A DNA stretch of 64,000 nt from assembly GCA_021442155.1 (NCBI GenBank), contig JAKCPB010001397.1:19760-83759 (forward strand), given 5' to 3'. How positions within the stretch are numbered: position 1 is the first letter of the stretch; each line of letters begins with the position of its first letter. Position numbers and translations under genes: made by a program. The notes below the pieces were generated by a model. That model did not search any database. It had not been told where the DNA came from and saw only the letters and a list, made by a program, of their open reading frames with translations. Shown one piece after another: positions 1-10,908 of the stretch. The stretch is from Cymbidium sinense (Eukaryota > Streptophyta > Magnoliopsida > Asparagales > Orchidaceae).

Positions 1-92
1 GTTTACTTTAGGTTTTATTAAATTTATTTTATTTTACTTTATTTTGGTTTAAGTTTTTTATTTATTTTGTTTTAGGTTTCATTTAGTTTAGG
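1..92 (+). repeat. Telomere-like satellite, end of a T-rich segment
   Basis: The stretch is made of TTTA, TTTATTTTA and GGTTTA words with almost no C on the + strand. It ends with the phrase (ATTTAGTTTAGG) that closes T-rich satellite segments elsewhere in the window. LINE copy 1 begins directly after it. Confidence 0.85.
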
Positions 93-102
93 TTTTTTTT
101 TT

Positions 103-801
103 AGAAAACCAGGTATTTTATTATTACAAAAGGGTTACAAGGTTCTTAAAGGGGATAAACTCAGGAACTACTACTCAAAGAGCTACAATCGACTAAGAGT
201 AGATCCCCTATCTGACCAAAAGCAAAAGAAGACATTAAAGCAATCAAAAGATACAAAGATTAACATAAAAGTCAAAGGAAGATTAGGGCAATGCTCAAGG
301 GGCGTGAGAATGCATGACACTATGGAGCAAACCTGAAGGACAAGAGAAAGCTGTAGAAATGTAAAAAAAAATTAGAGCGATTAAGGTATCTGAGACATAA
401 TGATGGCGAAAGCGATAATCGAGAATGATAGTAAATAATTGTGATAGAGGAGGCTCGGCTTAGTCACACCAAGTTGGGCGGATGCAAATATCATCAAACT
501 TATGAAGGTTACATCACAAGAGCTACTACCAAACCAAAGGTGAAATCATCCGACCATCATAGCCAACAAACACTATGATATAGATAGAGAGTCTTATGGG
601 CTTTATTACACGCAAACCTAAACAATTATATATAATATAGAGAGGAAATTACAAAGGCGAGAAAGATAAGGGTCCCATGCAAGAAAAGTATCATCATATC
701 ACCACGACATGAGGATATTGAAATAGGCGACAAACCATTGAAAAGGAAGAGGCGACTAGAAATAAAAAACAAGTCGATGAGCCTATAAGTAACACCATCA
801 A

Positions 802-897
<96 letters not shown>

Positions 898-3354
898 CTT
901 AGAAAGAGTACAATAAGTAAAGTCCAAAAAATGTGAACAAACCTCTTATTAATATCCATATAGGTTGGCCAAAAGCAATTATAAAGGAAGGACATACCAA
1001 AAATAACACCAAATAAAGATAATAGCTAGATAGCGTGACAAAATTGGATAATCCGGATCAACAAACAACCAAGATAGAAGGCGAAAAAGGCGTAGATGTC
1101 CATAGTACCACCCATTAGAATAGACATTGCATTCCAGGAGATAGCGGTAAACTAGCGAACAGATGGGACTAGAAATAGCGGATTAATGTAGATCACATAT
1201 CAGAAATGAACATTAGGACACAAACAAGAAATCCAACAACAACAAAATAGTGCAACATTGGAACCCACTAGATAAATCAAAATGGGGATTCAAATTAGGG
1301 TCCTCATTAGAATCTAGAAAAACAAGATAGCAATAAGACAAAAAACAAAAATAGCAAAGAAGACATATAGCCAAAGGCGGCAAGGGAGCAAGATTAGAAC
1401 CTCTCAATCAGAGTAGACATTGCAATAGTTAGTAACCAAGTATATAGAGCATAAAACATGGATAGGCGGGACACCAATGAAACCAATCGACAAAGTCAAA
1501 AATAACTTCTTTGAACTAAAGTCCTACAACCAACAAAAAAGGAACATTGGAATAGAAACAAGGATAGCAAATATCAAGACAACAAGCCAAGAAGGAAAAT
1601 GACTAGGGTAGAGAGAACCACCCATTAGGAATAAATAGTGCAATAGATACAAGTTTAGCAGAATAGTAGTCCATAGAAGATGATAAGCATATAATAAACC
1701 AATAAGGAGATTCAAATCAAAATCCACAAAGTAGTCAAAACTTCATTAGAGGCTTGTTAGCAAACAAACCAAAACCCAAAAACATGTAGAGTATTAATCC
1801 GGTTAACAAACAGTAATTACCAGAGGAGCCAAAGTCCACCCATTTAGAGTAAATAGAGCATATGTATAGATTCAAATAATTAGATGGGAAATCACTTTAC
1901 GCAATTTGAGCAGAACCAAGGGGATAAAAGCCGAGAAATGGTTTCTAATTGTTAGCAAAAATAGTCGAGAAATAAAAGGCAAGAAAGATAATAACCATAG
2001 ACAACCTCTTGGACAAAGGACCCTAAAATCCAAAAGCCAATAGTGGCGCAATAAATAAAATTACACCATATAAAATTCAATAAAAATAGAGATGTAAAGT
2101 ATATAAAGGGTTCAAAAGATCAATAGAAAAAACCTTCAGATAAAGATGATTAAGCTAGCTAAACCCACAACCACATTAAAGGCAAACTAAGAACCATAAA
2201 GAAAACCAAACACGCATTAATAAAATTAACAAGAAATTCAAAATCTCTCTTGGATTGGGAATATGAGGTTGGGCAAAAATCAAAGACAATCACCCTGACG
2301 GATAAACACCCATAACGACTTTTGGATAAAGACTCATGATCAGACCATCCAACAACCAAGAAAGAAAATAACAAGTTGGTTTAAAACCAAGCATTCAAAT
2401 TATACAATGCATAAGTTAAATCCAGATAGTTAAGAAGAGGTCTAGCAGACTTGAACAAGATGTAAAGTAGGCGTGAAAATAGTAGCATCCCAGTTTTACC
2501 ACAAACATTCAAAAAATGAGAGGTAAAGCAGTCAAAAATAAAATCATCTTGTAGTACCTCAATAGAGGCCAAGCGAATAAAATAAAATAAAACGAAGAAG
2601 CTTGAGGAGCAATAATCATCATACAAAGTAATTACTCAAGATGGATCTACACAATTTTTAGAGATAAAAAGTAAAAAATGATTAATTGATCGTAGCTGGA
2701 TGAGACAAAGACAATAAGAACACCAGGAACAAATAGCTAACAAACACAAGGTTAGCAGTGAATCCAATCCAAACATAGGTTAAAACAACACCTTATTAAC
2801 CATAGATAAGCCAATAAAAGTGGTAGTTTAAATTCATAAGGGTTTGAAAATTATCAATGAAATCCTTTAGAAATCGGATAGCAGAACTACCCTCCTAGAA
2901 ATCAATGAAGAATTCATTAAATAATACCAAACACGCAAGAACCATTAATAATAAAAAGGTATTGCATTCTTTCCTTAGTATGTAGGCTGGGGTTATTTAC
3001 ATTCAAATACATTAAACTCAAGAGTTTGGACAAAGGGCCCAAACAATAACAATTAAACCTTTAACATAGATGTTGCATCAAGAATGAGACCCCAAACATG
3101 GTTGGGATAATTAAAACAAAGTGCCACTTAGCTCAAAGGACCAAGGAGTAATATGATGATGCATTCTTAAATTCAAAAGCGTGCACATTAAGTAAAAATA
3201 GTAGAGGTAGTTCCCAATTAAAGCTAAGATAATTAAACATGTGCCATTCAATAGTAAACAACAAGGGATATTGTTTGCATTAGAGACCAAGAAATAAAAT
3301 AGTAAATAGAAAATGATCATGTAATAAAGAGGTATTGAAGCGGTGAATTAAGGT
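103..3354 (-). other. Long 3' untranslated part of LINE copy 1
   Basis: No protein motif is seen. The + strand is rich in A and C, so the minus strand is rich in T and G and yields short hydrophobic reading frames that I regard as chance. It contains a dinucleotide tract at about 804-894. The phrase CCACCCATTAG...ATAG..TTGCA recurs near 1108, 1399 (variant), 1617 and 1836, spaced 220-290 bp apart. This suggests internal tandem duplication, which may explain why the part is longer than in the sister copies. Confidence 0.7.
804..894. repeat. (AT)n microsatellite
   Basis: About 45 uninterrupted AT units lie inside the 3' part of LINE copy 1. The other LINE copies have no such tract at the matching place, so it expanded after insertion. 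Open frames through it encode only Ile-Tyr repeats and are not genes. Confidence 0.97.
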
Positions 3355-3885
3355 TAGATTAATTTGAGATAAGGAAACCCGGTATTATCCATTACAAACC
3401 ATGCAAATGTTTAGGAAGGGTTAGTTAATCAAGAATTTTATTCCATCAATCCAACAGATTGGATAAATAATCAATGCATTACCCTCATATACATTTTAAA
3501 GTTGAGTTGGGCAAAGTTCTAGTTTGCTTAAGAAGGTAGTACAATTGTTATTGCCCATTTTGGTGGAAGTCGAGATCAATAGAAGGGCATCCACCTCAAT
3601 CAAATATTGAGCCAACCTTTTTTGAAGGCAAATCTCAAGAGCTTTGTACCTTTACCATGAGCTCAGGAGCAGAGAAGGGATTGGGTAAGCAAAGGCACAT
3701 AGGACTTTTCCATTAAGATTTAAAATACCACCACAAGACCTTTATGAGAGTGAGCCATGTGATAACTTTAATAGTGTTAGCATGAGTTTTATCAATAAAC
3801 AATGTATCATCTTGTTGATAGTTAAAACCTAGTTTGGCCAAATTTTTTGTTTGTATTTAATTAAACTAGCATTAAACAAGTCACA
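3355..3885 (-). pseudogene. ORF2 C-terminus of LINE copy 1 (RNase H-like domain remnant)
   Basis: The segment aligns by eye with 13096-13720 of copy 2, which encodes the RNase H-like C-terminus of a plant LINE polyprotein. Shared landmarks include the stretch for 'ITLVEVDALL' (about 3560-3600), the 'ALEICLQK' helix (about 3610-3650) and the region encoding the junction with the zinc-finger part (3780-3880). In the family this domain removes RNA from the RNA/DNA hybrid during target-primed reverse transcription. Several indels and stops break every frame and no continuous frame survives. The 5' side is lost at about 3885, where TTTAGG satellite starts. Confidence 0.75.
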
Positions 3886-4068
3886 GATTTTAGTTTAGGT
3901 TTAGTTTTTTAGGTTTTTAGGGTTTAGGGTTTAGGATTTAGGGTTTAAGTATTAAGGGTTTTCGGTTTTAAGGTTTAGGGTTTAGGTTAGGGTTTCTGAT
4001 TTAGTGTTTAGGGTTAGGGTTTAGGGGTTTAGGGTTTAGTGTTTAGGCTTTGGGTTTGTATATTTTTT
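3886..4068 (+). repeat. Telomere-like satellite, TTTAGGG-rich segment
   Basis: Imperfect TTTAGGG units with variants such as TTTAGG, TTTAAGG and TTTAGTG. It separates LINE copy 1 from the Ty3-like segment to its right. Confidence 0.92.
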
Positions 4069-4224
4069 ATTGTAGTTCTAATCATAATTATTGTAGTTCT
4101 AATCCTTTTCTTTTCTAATTTAGAATCGAACTATCCTTCACTAAATTAATCAGGTTCACCTCTTGAGATTGACTTGGAGATAAATGACTATGAGGATCCC
4201 ATAGGAGAAGTTGTAGGTTTGTTG

Positions 4225-4905
4225 ATAGTAAAACTTTCCACAAGCTCATCATTCAGAAGTCATGAAGTTAACTTACATAGTGGCAAAGTTCTACCTAGGT
4301 TATGGATAAATGTAACAAATCATTGATTCTAGTATAGATATCCCCTCCATGGATGCTCCACCCTTGGATATGCTTGTGGAGACCAAGCCAGATGATTACA
4401 ATGTCCTAGCTCACCTTACAAAGTTTAGCTAAGGTTAATATCTTATCTTAGATGAGGAAATTTCTAATCAAGGCTTGATCTAGAGATATACTTAGATTAG
4501 TACTAAAGAGAAGGCATGCCACTCAAGGACATCTTAGAGTTTACAGTGATGAAAACTTTTATAGGGATGAGAACAATCTTTACATTACAGTGATGTTGCA
4601 TGCTATCCAAAGTTTTGGTTGACCCCGTGTAATCAACATTATGAGTCTAAGAACCATTTCCTACTTGAGGATCGACATCTCCAAACTCTAAAAGAAAGGA
4701 TGATGTTGAGAGGATTCAATAAACAAGATGAGAGGGCCTTATGTTGTTTACTTTGGATATATAAGTGGGGGGGGTACTTTTTAAGGTGATCAAGTACTAC
4801 ATTGAGGTATGTTGTACTATCTCGAAAGATAGAGACATCATGCTACAATGGACCAAATCAAATAAGGACTGATGAATGTACTAACAATTTTCCCCACTTT
4901 ATATG
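4225..4905 (+). pseudogene. Ty3/gypsy gag-protease remnant
   Basis: Reading across frames on the + strand gives phrases in the order expected for the gag-to-protease linker of plant Ty3 elements. First comes EVNLHSGKVLP near 4265-4297 (compare the family's LRSGKxLP). Then DAPPLDMLVETKPDDYNVLAHL in two parts near 4352-4420, and NLYITVMLHAIQ near 4573-4610. VLVDP then a frameshift then INIMSL follows near 4613-4650; this is the place of the aspartic protease active site (D-S/T-G), here damaged. MLRGFNKQDERAL lies near 4702-4740. The family protease cleaves the Gag-Pol polyprotein. Several frameshifts and stops are present, and nothing downstream resembles reverse transcriptase. I consider the family call likely but not certain. 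Confidence 0.55.
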
Positions 4906-6960
4906 GATGAATAAAGTAGGGTTTTATTAAACCAAGTTAGTTCTAGAGGCAAGCCTCCATAGTTAATACATCTTAGCAAATGAAATTTCTAAGAATACTC
5001 GATTAAAGTGAAAATTATCATCCCAAACATTTCAAGGTTAGATATCAAAGGATTAGTTGTATTTGGAAAATCATTGGGAAAGTTCAAGGAGAAGATTTAT
5101 GCGATAGGTAGGCATTAGGGTTTACCTAAGTAGTAAGAATAAATCATCTACTACGGACTTATAATTTCTTGGAGTGGCCACTAGCTCTAGTCTAATGATT
5201 TTAAAACTAAGTAGTCTAGTTTTATGAATTAGAACTATGGTAGTTATTTAATTAGAAAGAGACTAAAGTCCTAAACACACTCCAGTGAGACTAAGCATGA
5301 GTAGTATGAGCATATGACTTAATCTATAGATGTAAAATGTTTTCAAATTTTATTTTATTTTTACACATCATTTTGATAGAGGCTTTTGGATTTCTTATGC
5401 AAATGCATGATGAAATAGGTTATGGGTCAAATCGCTAGAAGAAGGTGTTCTCCACCATAATGGATGCCCTCATATGTCAAGCATTTCTTTATGGTGATGG
5501 AGATCCTTCTTATTCAAGAGATAGAATATGCATGATGTGAAACATACCATACAACTAAGGGTTGCTAAATCTTTTAATTATCTTATTTATGTCTTAGGCT
5601 TTATAATGAGGTTATGAGTTGTTTAAAATTTAGTTATGAGTGATTAGTTGGGTAGAAAAGTTATTTTATCCTAAGAGCCAAATCGTTATCTAAGCCACAC
5701 ATTAAAGCATCAATCATTTAAGAAACTATGAAAAGCATGCCATATCGCATAATGTAAACATAACATCAAACAATTATATAAACTACCATAAAAGAATAAA
5801 ATGTTGATGCATTTTGTACAATGAAGAGAGAAATATCGAGCTCTACTCTTATACTTGAGTATGAAAGAATAATTATAATTGTACTAAATGCTATGGGGGT
5901 CTTCTTTCTTTGTATCTCTATTTTTGATTTGGTTCCTTCTTTGATTCGGATGGTGCTTGCTTCAAAGGCATCACAGGGCACTCTAGGACAAAGCCTTCAC
6001 TTGCTCATCCTAATTTGATAGCACTAATCCTAATTCCTATTACAAAATTACATTTATGTGGGAAAAGTAAATCTAACTACACCCAATAAATGTTAGCTAA
6101 ATATACATATAATCCCAAGTATTTATAATTTGGACTTAGCACCCACACATGTAACATGTCTAACATTGATTATGCTTAAGTTTCAGACAGGAAAAAAGCA
6201 TTCACATTTATTTTTAAGATCCCTTAAGCATAATCCCCATAGAAAAAAACATGATTAGTGATATTGGCCTATCATCAGTCTACAAAACATACACCTAACA
6301 TCTAAAATAATACATCATAAAAAAAAACACACATCACATCATACAATCTAACTTAGAGCTATAAGTGATGACTTAATTCTAATGTGTGTATTAAGGCTTG
6401 TGTGTTTTGTCTTGTCATTAGTGTGTTATATTTTAAGTGTGGAAGGATTCAATTTAAAATGAAAGGTTGATTTGACTTGAGTTTAATTGATTTGAATTTT
6501 AATTTATGTTTTCTTTTATTTCATTTGATTACACTTAGCAACTAAGTTATAAAAGAGGAAAAGAGGATTTCCCTCTTTCATCTCTACCTTAAGTCACTTT
6601 CTAAAGTATATTAATTTGATTTAGTTCTCTTTATAAATGGCTTATTAAATAATTTAATTAATCCTAAGTTTAGGTTCACTTTAAATAATCCTATTCAAAA
6701 TGAAAGGCATCTTAAGATTAATTTAATTGAATTACTACCACATGACATATATTAAATCATTCCTTTCCATCACATGTAACATGCATATGATTTTATCCTA
6801 GTGTATCTATACATGCAATATATTTTAGCACACTTAAATGATGGATGCATGTGTATGTTTAGAATTTATATTTTATTTGAATGAATTATTTAAACATATT
6901 AATTTAAAACTTTATCCAAATTCTTATACAAAAAGGACATAAGAATGAAATTAATTAGGC
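4906..6960. other. AT-rich sequence of unknown origin
   Basis: No reading frame above about 71 codons, no RNA gene and no satellite words. It is continuous with the Ty3-like remnant to the left and the spaced repeats to the right, so it may be more of the same element. I see nothing else I can name. Confidence 0.6.
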
Positions 6961-7560
6961 ATGTGGCATTGTTAAACCAGAGAAGTGAGGTAATCAAATG
7001 ACCTCCTTGGAGCTAGCTAAAGCTTCGTATTCTCGGTATGTCTAGACTATTTACCCATTTGCATTTAAATATATGTAAATTTGTATAAATAAACATAGGA
7101 AGTAAGCCCCAAAATCATATGGCTAGTTAATTCAATCACTTAGCCAATTATGAATGCATGCAATTTTAATGTAAAATGAGATTTTCATTTACTAATCACG
7201 TATACATATACATGTACAAAGATATAGGAAAGTACGTGTCTTTGTGAAACCATGGAAGTGAGGTAATCAAATGACCTCCTTGGGGCTAACTAAAACCTCA
7301 TATTAGATGTCTAGACTTGCTTTTCTTGGACACACATGGATGTATACATGAATGAGGGAAAGAAAATCATGCAAAGATTATATATTTTGTTTGATTGAAT
7401 CATTTATATATATGATTTAAACCTCTATCCAAATTATAATGTTGAAATACATAAGAATGAAATCAAATGGGCACGCGTCATTATTAAACTAGGAAATGAG
7501 GTAATCAAATGCTTGGGGCTAGCTAAAGCCCTGTTCCCAGATGTCTAGACTACATACCCA
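6961..7560. repeat. Three spaced copies of a ~90 bp motif, period about 240-275 bp
   Basis: Copies lie at about 6964-7058, 7231-7322 and 7471-7560. The core is GARGTGAGGTAATCAAATG, then ACCTCCTTGG, RGCTAGCTAAAGC and finally ATGTCTAGACT. The third copy lacks ACCTCC. The sequence just before copies 1 and 3 (CATAAGAATGAAAT) also matches, so the duplicated unit is longer than the core. The function is unknown; an LTR-internal tandem repeat is possible. Confidence 0.8.
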
Positions 7561-8089
7561 TTACCATTCAATCTTATATAAATCAACACATGAATAGAGG
7601 AAAGAGATCTCAAAATTCATACATTTAAGCTATAAACACATGCATTTCTTATGTATTTATAACTGGCATCATAACACATATTATTATTCATTTATAAGCT
7701 TTTGAAAAAAATACATTTGGATTTAATTGTTATAATAGCCATGCATATATTAAATTAAATCAACACATGCAAGTTTATAAAGAAAATCCATTTTATTTTA
7801 CTTGATTTTGAAAAGATGGATGCATGAATTCAAATGACATACCAAATTTAACATGATTGGAAAGAGTACAATCAAATATTAGCATGTGATTCATTCAACC
7901 AAATTAGTTCTTAAGGAAAATCAAATCAAATAAGATTATTTAAATCGAACCAAAGCTTCTTTATTAATTAAGTTTTGGATTTGATTTATTTAAAGAGAAG
8001 AGAAATCATCACTTACTATTTTAAACCCATTCCCACATTAGTGATTTGATTTATTTAAGGAAATGTAATTAAATCAAATATTAGCATGT
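7561..8089. other. AT-rich non-satellite DNA, right end of the Ty3-like segment
   Basis: It contains several related AAATCAAAT/TTGATTTATTTAA phrases but no recognisable gene. It merges into T-rich satellite at about 8090-8100. Confidence 0.6.
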
Positions 8090-10898
8090 TAATTAAGTTG
8101 ATTTTTAGATTTTATTTTTTAGTTTATGTTTTTTTTTTATTTTTTATTTTAGTTTAGGTTTAGGTTTAGGTTTAGTTTATTTTAGGTTTAGGTTTAGGTT
8201 TTATTTATTTTAGTTTAGTTTATTTTATTTTAGGTTTAAGTTTTTATTTTATTTATTTTAGGTTTAGGTTTTTTTTAGTTTAGGGTTTAGGTTTTTATTT
8301 TATTTTATTTATTTATTTTATTTAGGTTTAAGTTTTTTTATTTATTTTTTATAGGTTTTATTTAGTTTAGGTTTAAGTTTTTTAGGTTTTAGGGTTTAGG
8401 GTTTAGGGTTTAAAGTTTAGGGTATAGGGTTAGTTTAGGGTTTTGGGTTTAGACTTTAAGGTTGTAAGTTTAGGGTTTAGGATTTAGGGTTAGTTTTAGG
8501 GTTTAAGGTTTAAGGTTTAAGGTTTAGGATTTAGGGTTTTAATAAAAATTTAAGTAAACCAATAGGTTTAGGTTTATTTAGTTTTTTTATGTCATATTAT
8601 TTTTATTTTTATTTTTATTATGTTTATTTTTATTTTTATTTAGTTTGATTTATCTATTTTTGGTTTATTTATTTTAGTCCAGGTTTTATTTTAGTTTATT
8701 TTTTAAGTTTAGGTTTTTATTTAGGTTTATTTTTTAGTTTAGTTTTATTTTTATTATTTTTTTTAAGTTTAGGTTTTATTTTTGCTTTTTAGGTTTAAGT
8801 TTAGGTTTAGGTTTGGGGTTTAGGGTCTAGGTTTAGGGTTAGTTTATGGTTTATGGCTTAGGGTTAGGGTTTTTTTTTTTTATTTTTCAAATTTTTTATT
8901 TTTTTAAAATTAAGTATAGTGGTAGGTTTAGGTTTATTTATTTTATTATTTATTTATTTTAGTTTATTTTTTTTTTTAATTTTTTAGTTTTGTTTATTTA
9001 TTTTAGTTTACTTTTTTTATTTTAGTTTATTTTTATGTTCACATTTAGGTTTTGGTTTATTTTTTATTTAGTTTTATTTTTATTTTATTTTTAGGTTTAG
9101 GTTTTTTTTTTTTTTTTAGGACTAGGTTTAGATTTTTATTTTATTTTCTTAGGTTTAGGTTTTAGGTTTTTATTTTAGGTTTAATTTTAGGTTTTATTTT
9201 TTTAGTTTAGGGTTATGTTTATTTTTAGTTTATTTAATTTTATTTAGTTTAGGTTTAGGTTTAGTTTATTTTAGGTTTAGCTTTAGGTTTTATTTATTTA
9301 ATTTAGTTTATTTTAGTTTAGGTTTAGGCTTATTATATGTTGTTTATTTTATTTTTTATTTTAGGTTTAGTGTTTTTTTATTTATAATTTAGGCTTTATT
9401 TTTTATTTTTAATTTTTAGGTTTTATTTCTAGGTATAATTTTTTAGGTTTAGGTTTTTACTTAGTTTTTGATTTATTATATTTTTATTTTATTTTTAGTT
9501 TTTATTTTATTTTGGTTTTTTAATCTTAGGTTTGTTTTTTTATTTAGTTTAGGTATTTATTTATTTATTTTTATTTTTTATTTTTATTTTATTTTATTTT
9601 TGGTTTGGGTTTAGGTTTTAGTTTAGGTTTTTATTTTATTTTATTTTCATATTTTATTTAGGTTTAGGTTTTTTATTTATTTTATTTTTTGTTTTATTTA
9701 GTTTAGGTTTAGGTTTTTAGGTTTTTAGGGTTTGGGTTTTAAGGTCAGTTTAGGTTTTGGGTTAGGTTTAAGTTTTAAATTTTAAATTTAGGTTTTTTTT
9801 AGGTTAAGTTAGGGTTTGTTTAGGTTTAGGTTTAGGTTTAGGATTTGCTTTAGTTTAAAATTTTAGTTTAGGTTTAGTTTAGGTTAAAGTTAGGTTTATA
9901 GTTTAATTTAGGTTTAAGTTGATTTAGGGTTTAGGGTTTAGTTTAGTTTAAGGTTTAGAGTTTAGGTTTATTTAGGTTTAGGTTTAGTTTAGGTTTAGTT
10001 TTAGCTTAGGGTTTAGTGTTAGTTTTGGGAGTTTAGGTTTAGTTTAGGGTTTAGTTTAGGTTTAATATTTATTTAAGGTTTAAGGTTTAGGGATTAGGGT
10101 TATGGTTTTTCTATTTTTTTTATTTCTTAATTTTTTTAAAGTCACAAAATTTGTAGGTTTAGGTTTATTTAGTCTATTTATTTATTTTAGTTTATTTTAT
10201 TTTCTACTTTATTTTTTTTAATTTTCATTAAGTTTAGTTTATTTATTTTAGGTCTATTTATTTTATTAAATTTTTTTATTTTGGTTTATTTTTTTTGTTT
10301 AAGTTTAAGTTTAATTTATTTTAGTTTGATATTATTTTATTATATTTTTAGTTTTAAGTTTTTTTTAAGGTTTAGGTTTAAGTTTTTATTTTATTTTTTT
10401 AGGTTTAGGTTTTAAGTTTTTATTTTAGGTTTATTTTTAGATTTTATTTTTTAGTTTAGGTTTAGGTTTATTTTTAGTTTATTTTATTTTATTTAGTTTA
10501 TGTTTTGGTTTAGGTTTAGTTTATTTTAGCTATTTTAAGTTTATTTATTTTATTAGTTTATTTTAGTTTAGGTTTAGTTTTTATTTAATTTTATTTTGTG
10601 CTTAAGTTTTTTTTAATTAAGGGTTTAGTTTTTATTTTATATATATATTTTTTATGATTATTTTAGGTTTAGGTTTTACTTAGTTTTTTGTTTTATTTTA
10701 TTTTATTTTAAGTTTAGTGTTTATTCTATTTACATTTTTATTTTTAGTTTTGTTTAGGTTTTATTTATTTTATTTTAGTTTTTTTTTTCTTTTAGTTTAG
10801 GTTTAGGTTTCTTTTTGTTAATATTTTTAATTAATTTTATTTTATTATTTTATTTTGATTTATGTTTTTTTATTTATTTTATTTTTAGTTTTTATTTA
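8090..10898 (+). repeat. Telomere-like higher-order satellite block
   Basis: T-rich segments (TTTA, TTTATTTTA, GGTTTA) alternate with TTTAGGG-like segments near 8390-8540, 8800-8870 and 9720-10110. Unit anchors (variants of AAATTAAGTAAACC..TAGG) occur near 8546, 8911 and 10140. C is nearly absent from the + strand. The block ends with the phrase TTTATTTATTTTATTTTTAG, after which LINE copy 2 begins. Confidence 0.92.
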
Positions 10899-10908
10899 TT
10901 TTTTTTTT

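Larger units (their letters stand above)
93..3885 (-). mobile_element. LINE (L1-like) copy 1, 5'-truncated
   Basis: This is a non-LTR retrotransposon read on the minus strand. Its 3' end lies at the left: a T-run at 93-102 is the complement of the poly(A) tail. Next comes the 3'-terminal block shared with copies 2-5, which contains the phrase CAAAGAGCTAC. The RNase H end of ORF2 is recognisable only at about 3355-3885, where the element stops and satellite resumes. Endonuclease, reverse transcriptase and ORF1 are therefore missing. Alignment by eye to copy 2 is close across the 3' block: GAGGCTCGGCTTAGTCACACC here against GAGGCTCGGGCTCAGTCACACC there. The non-coding 3' part is about 3.2 kb, unusually long for a plant LINE and about 1 kb longer than in copy 2. 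The element is dead. Confidence 0.88.
4069..8089 (+). mobile_element. Decayed Ty3/gypsy-like LTR retrotransposon segment
   Basis: This is four kilobases of non-satellite DNA between two satellite blocks. The left part (about 4225-4905) reads on the + strand as a degraded gag-to-protease junction of a Ty3/gypsy element. The remainder (about 4905-8089) shows no recognisable pol domain. It holds AT-rich sequence and three spaced copies of a 90-bp motif, which might be LTR or untranslated DNA. I could not define paired LTRs, a primer-binding site or target duplications, so the element borders are simply those of the non-satellite sequence. The match to the family rests on short recalled motifs, not on an alignment. 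Confidence 0.55.

Noticed and set aside
694..995. Frames of 65-77 codons through the (AT)n tract
   Set aside because: They encode Ile-Tyr repeats produced by the microsatellite and have no conserved flanks.
5821..6018. 65-codon + strand frame with a hydrophobic centre, overlapping a minus-strand frame
   Set aside because: It shows no recognisable domain and is not repeated elsewhere. The overlap of frames on both strands and AT-richness make chance likely.
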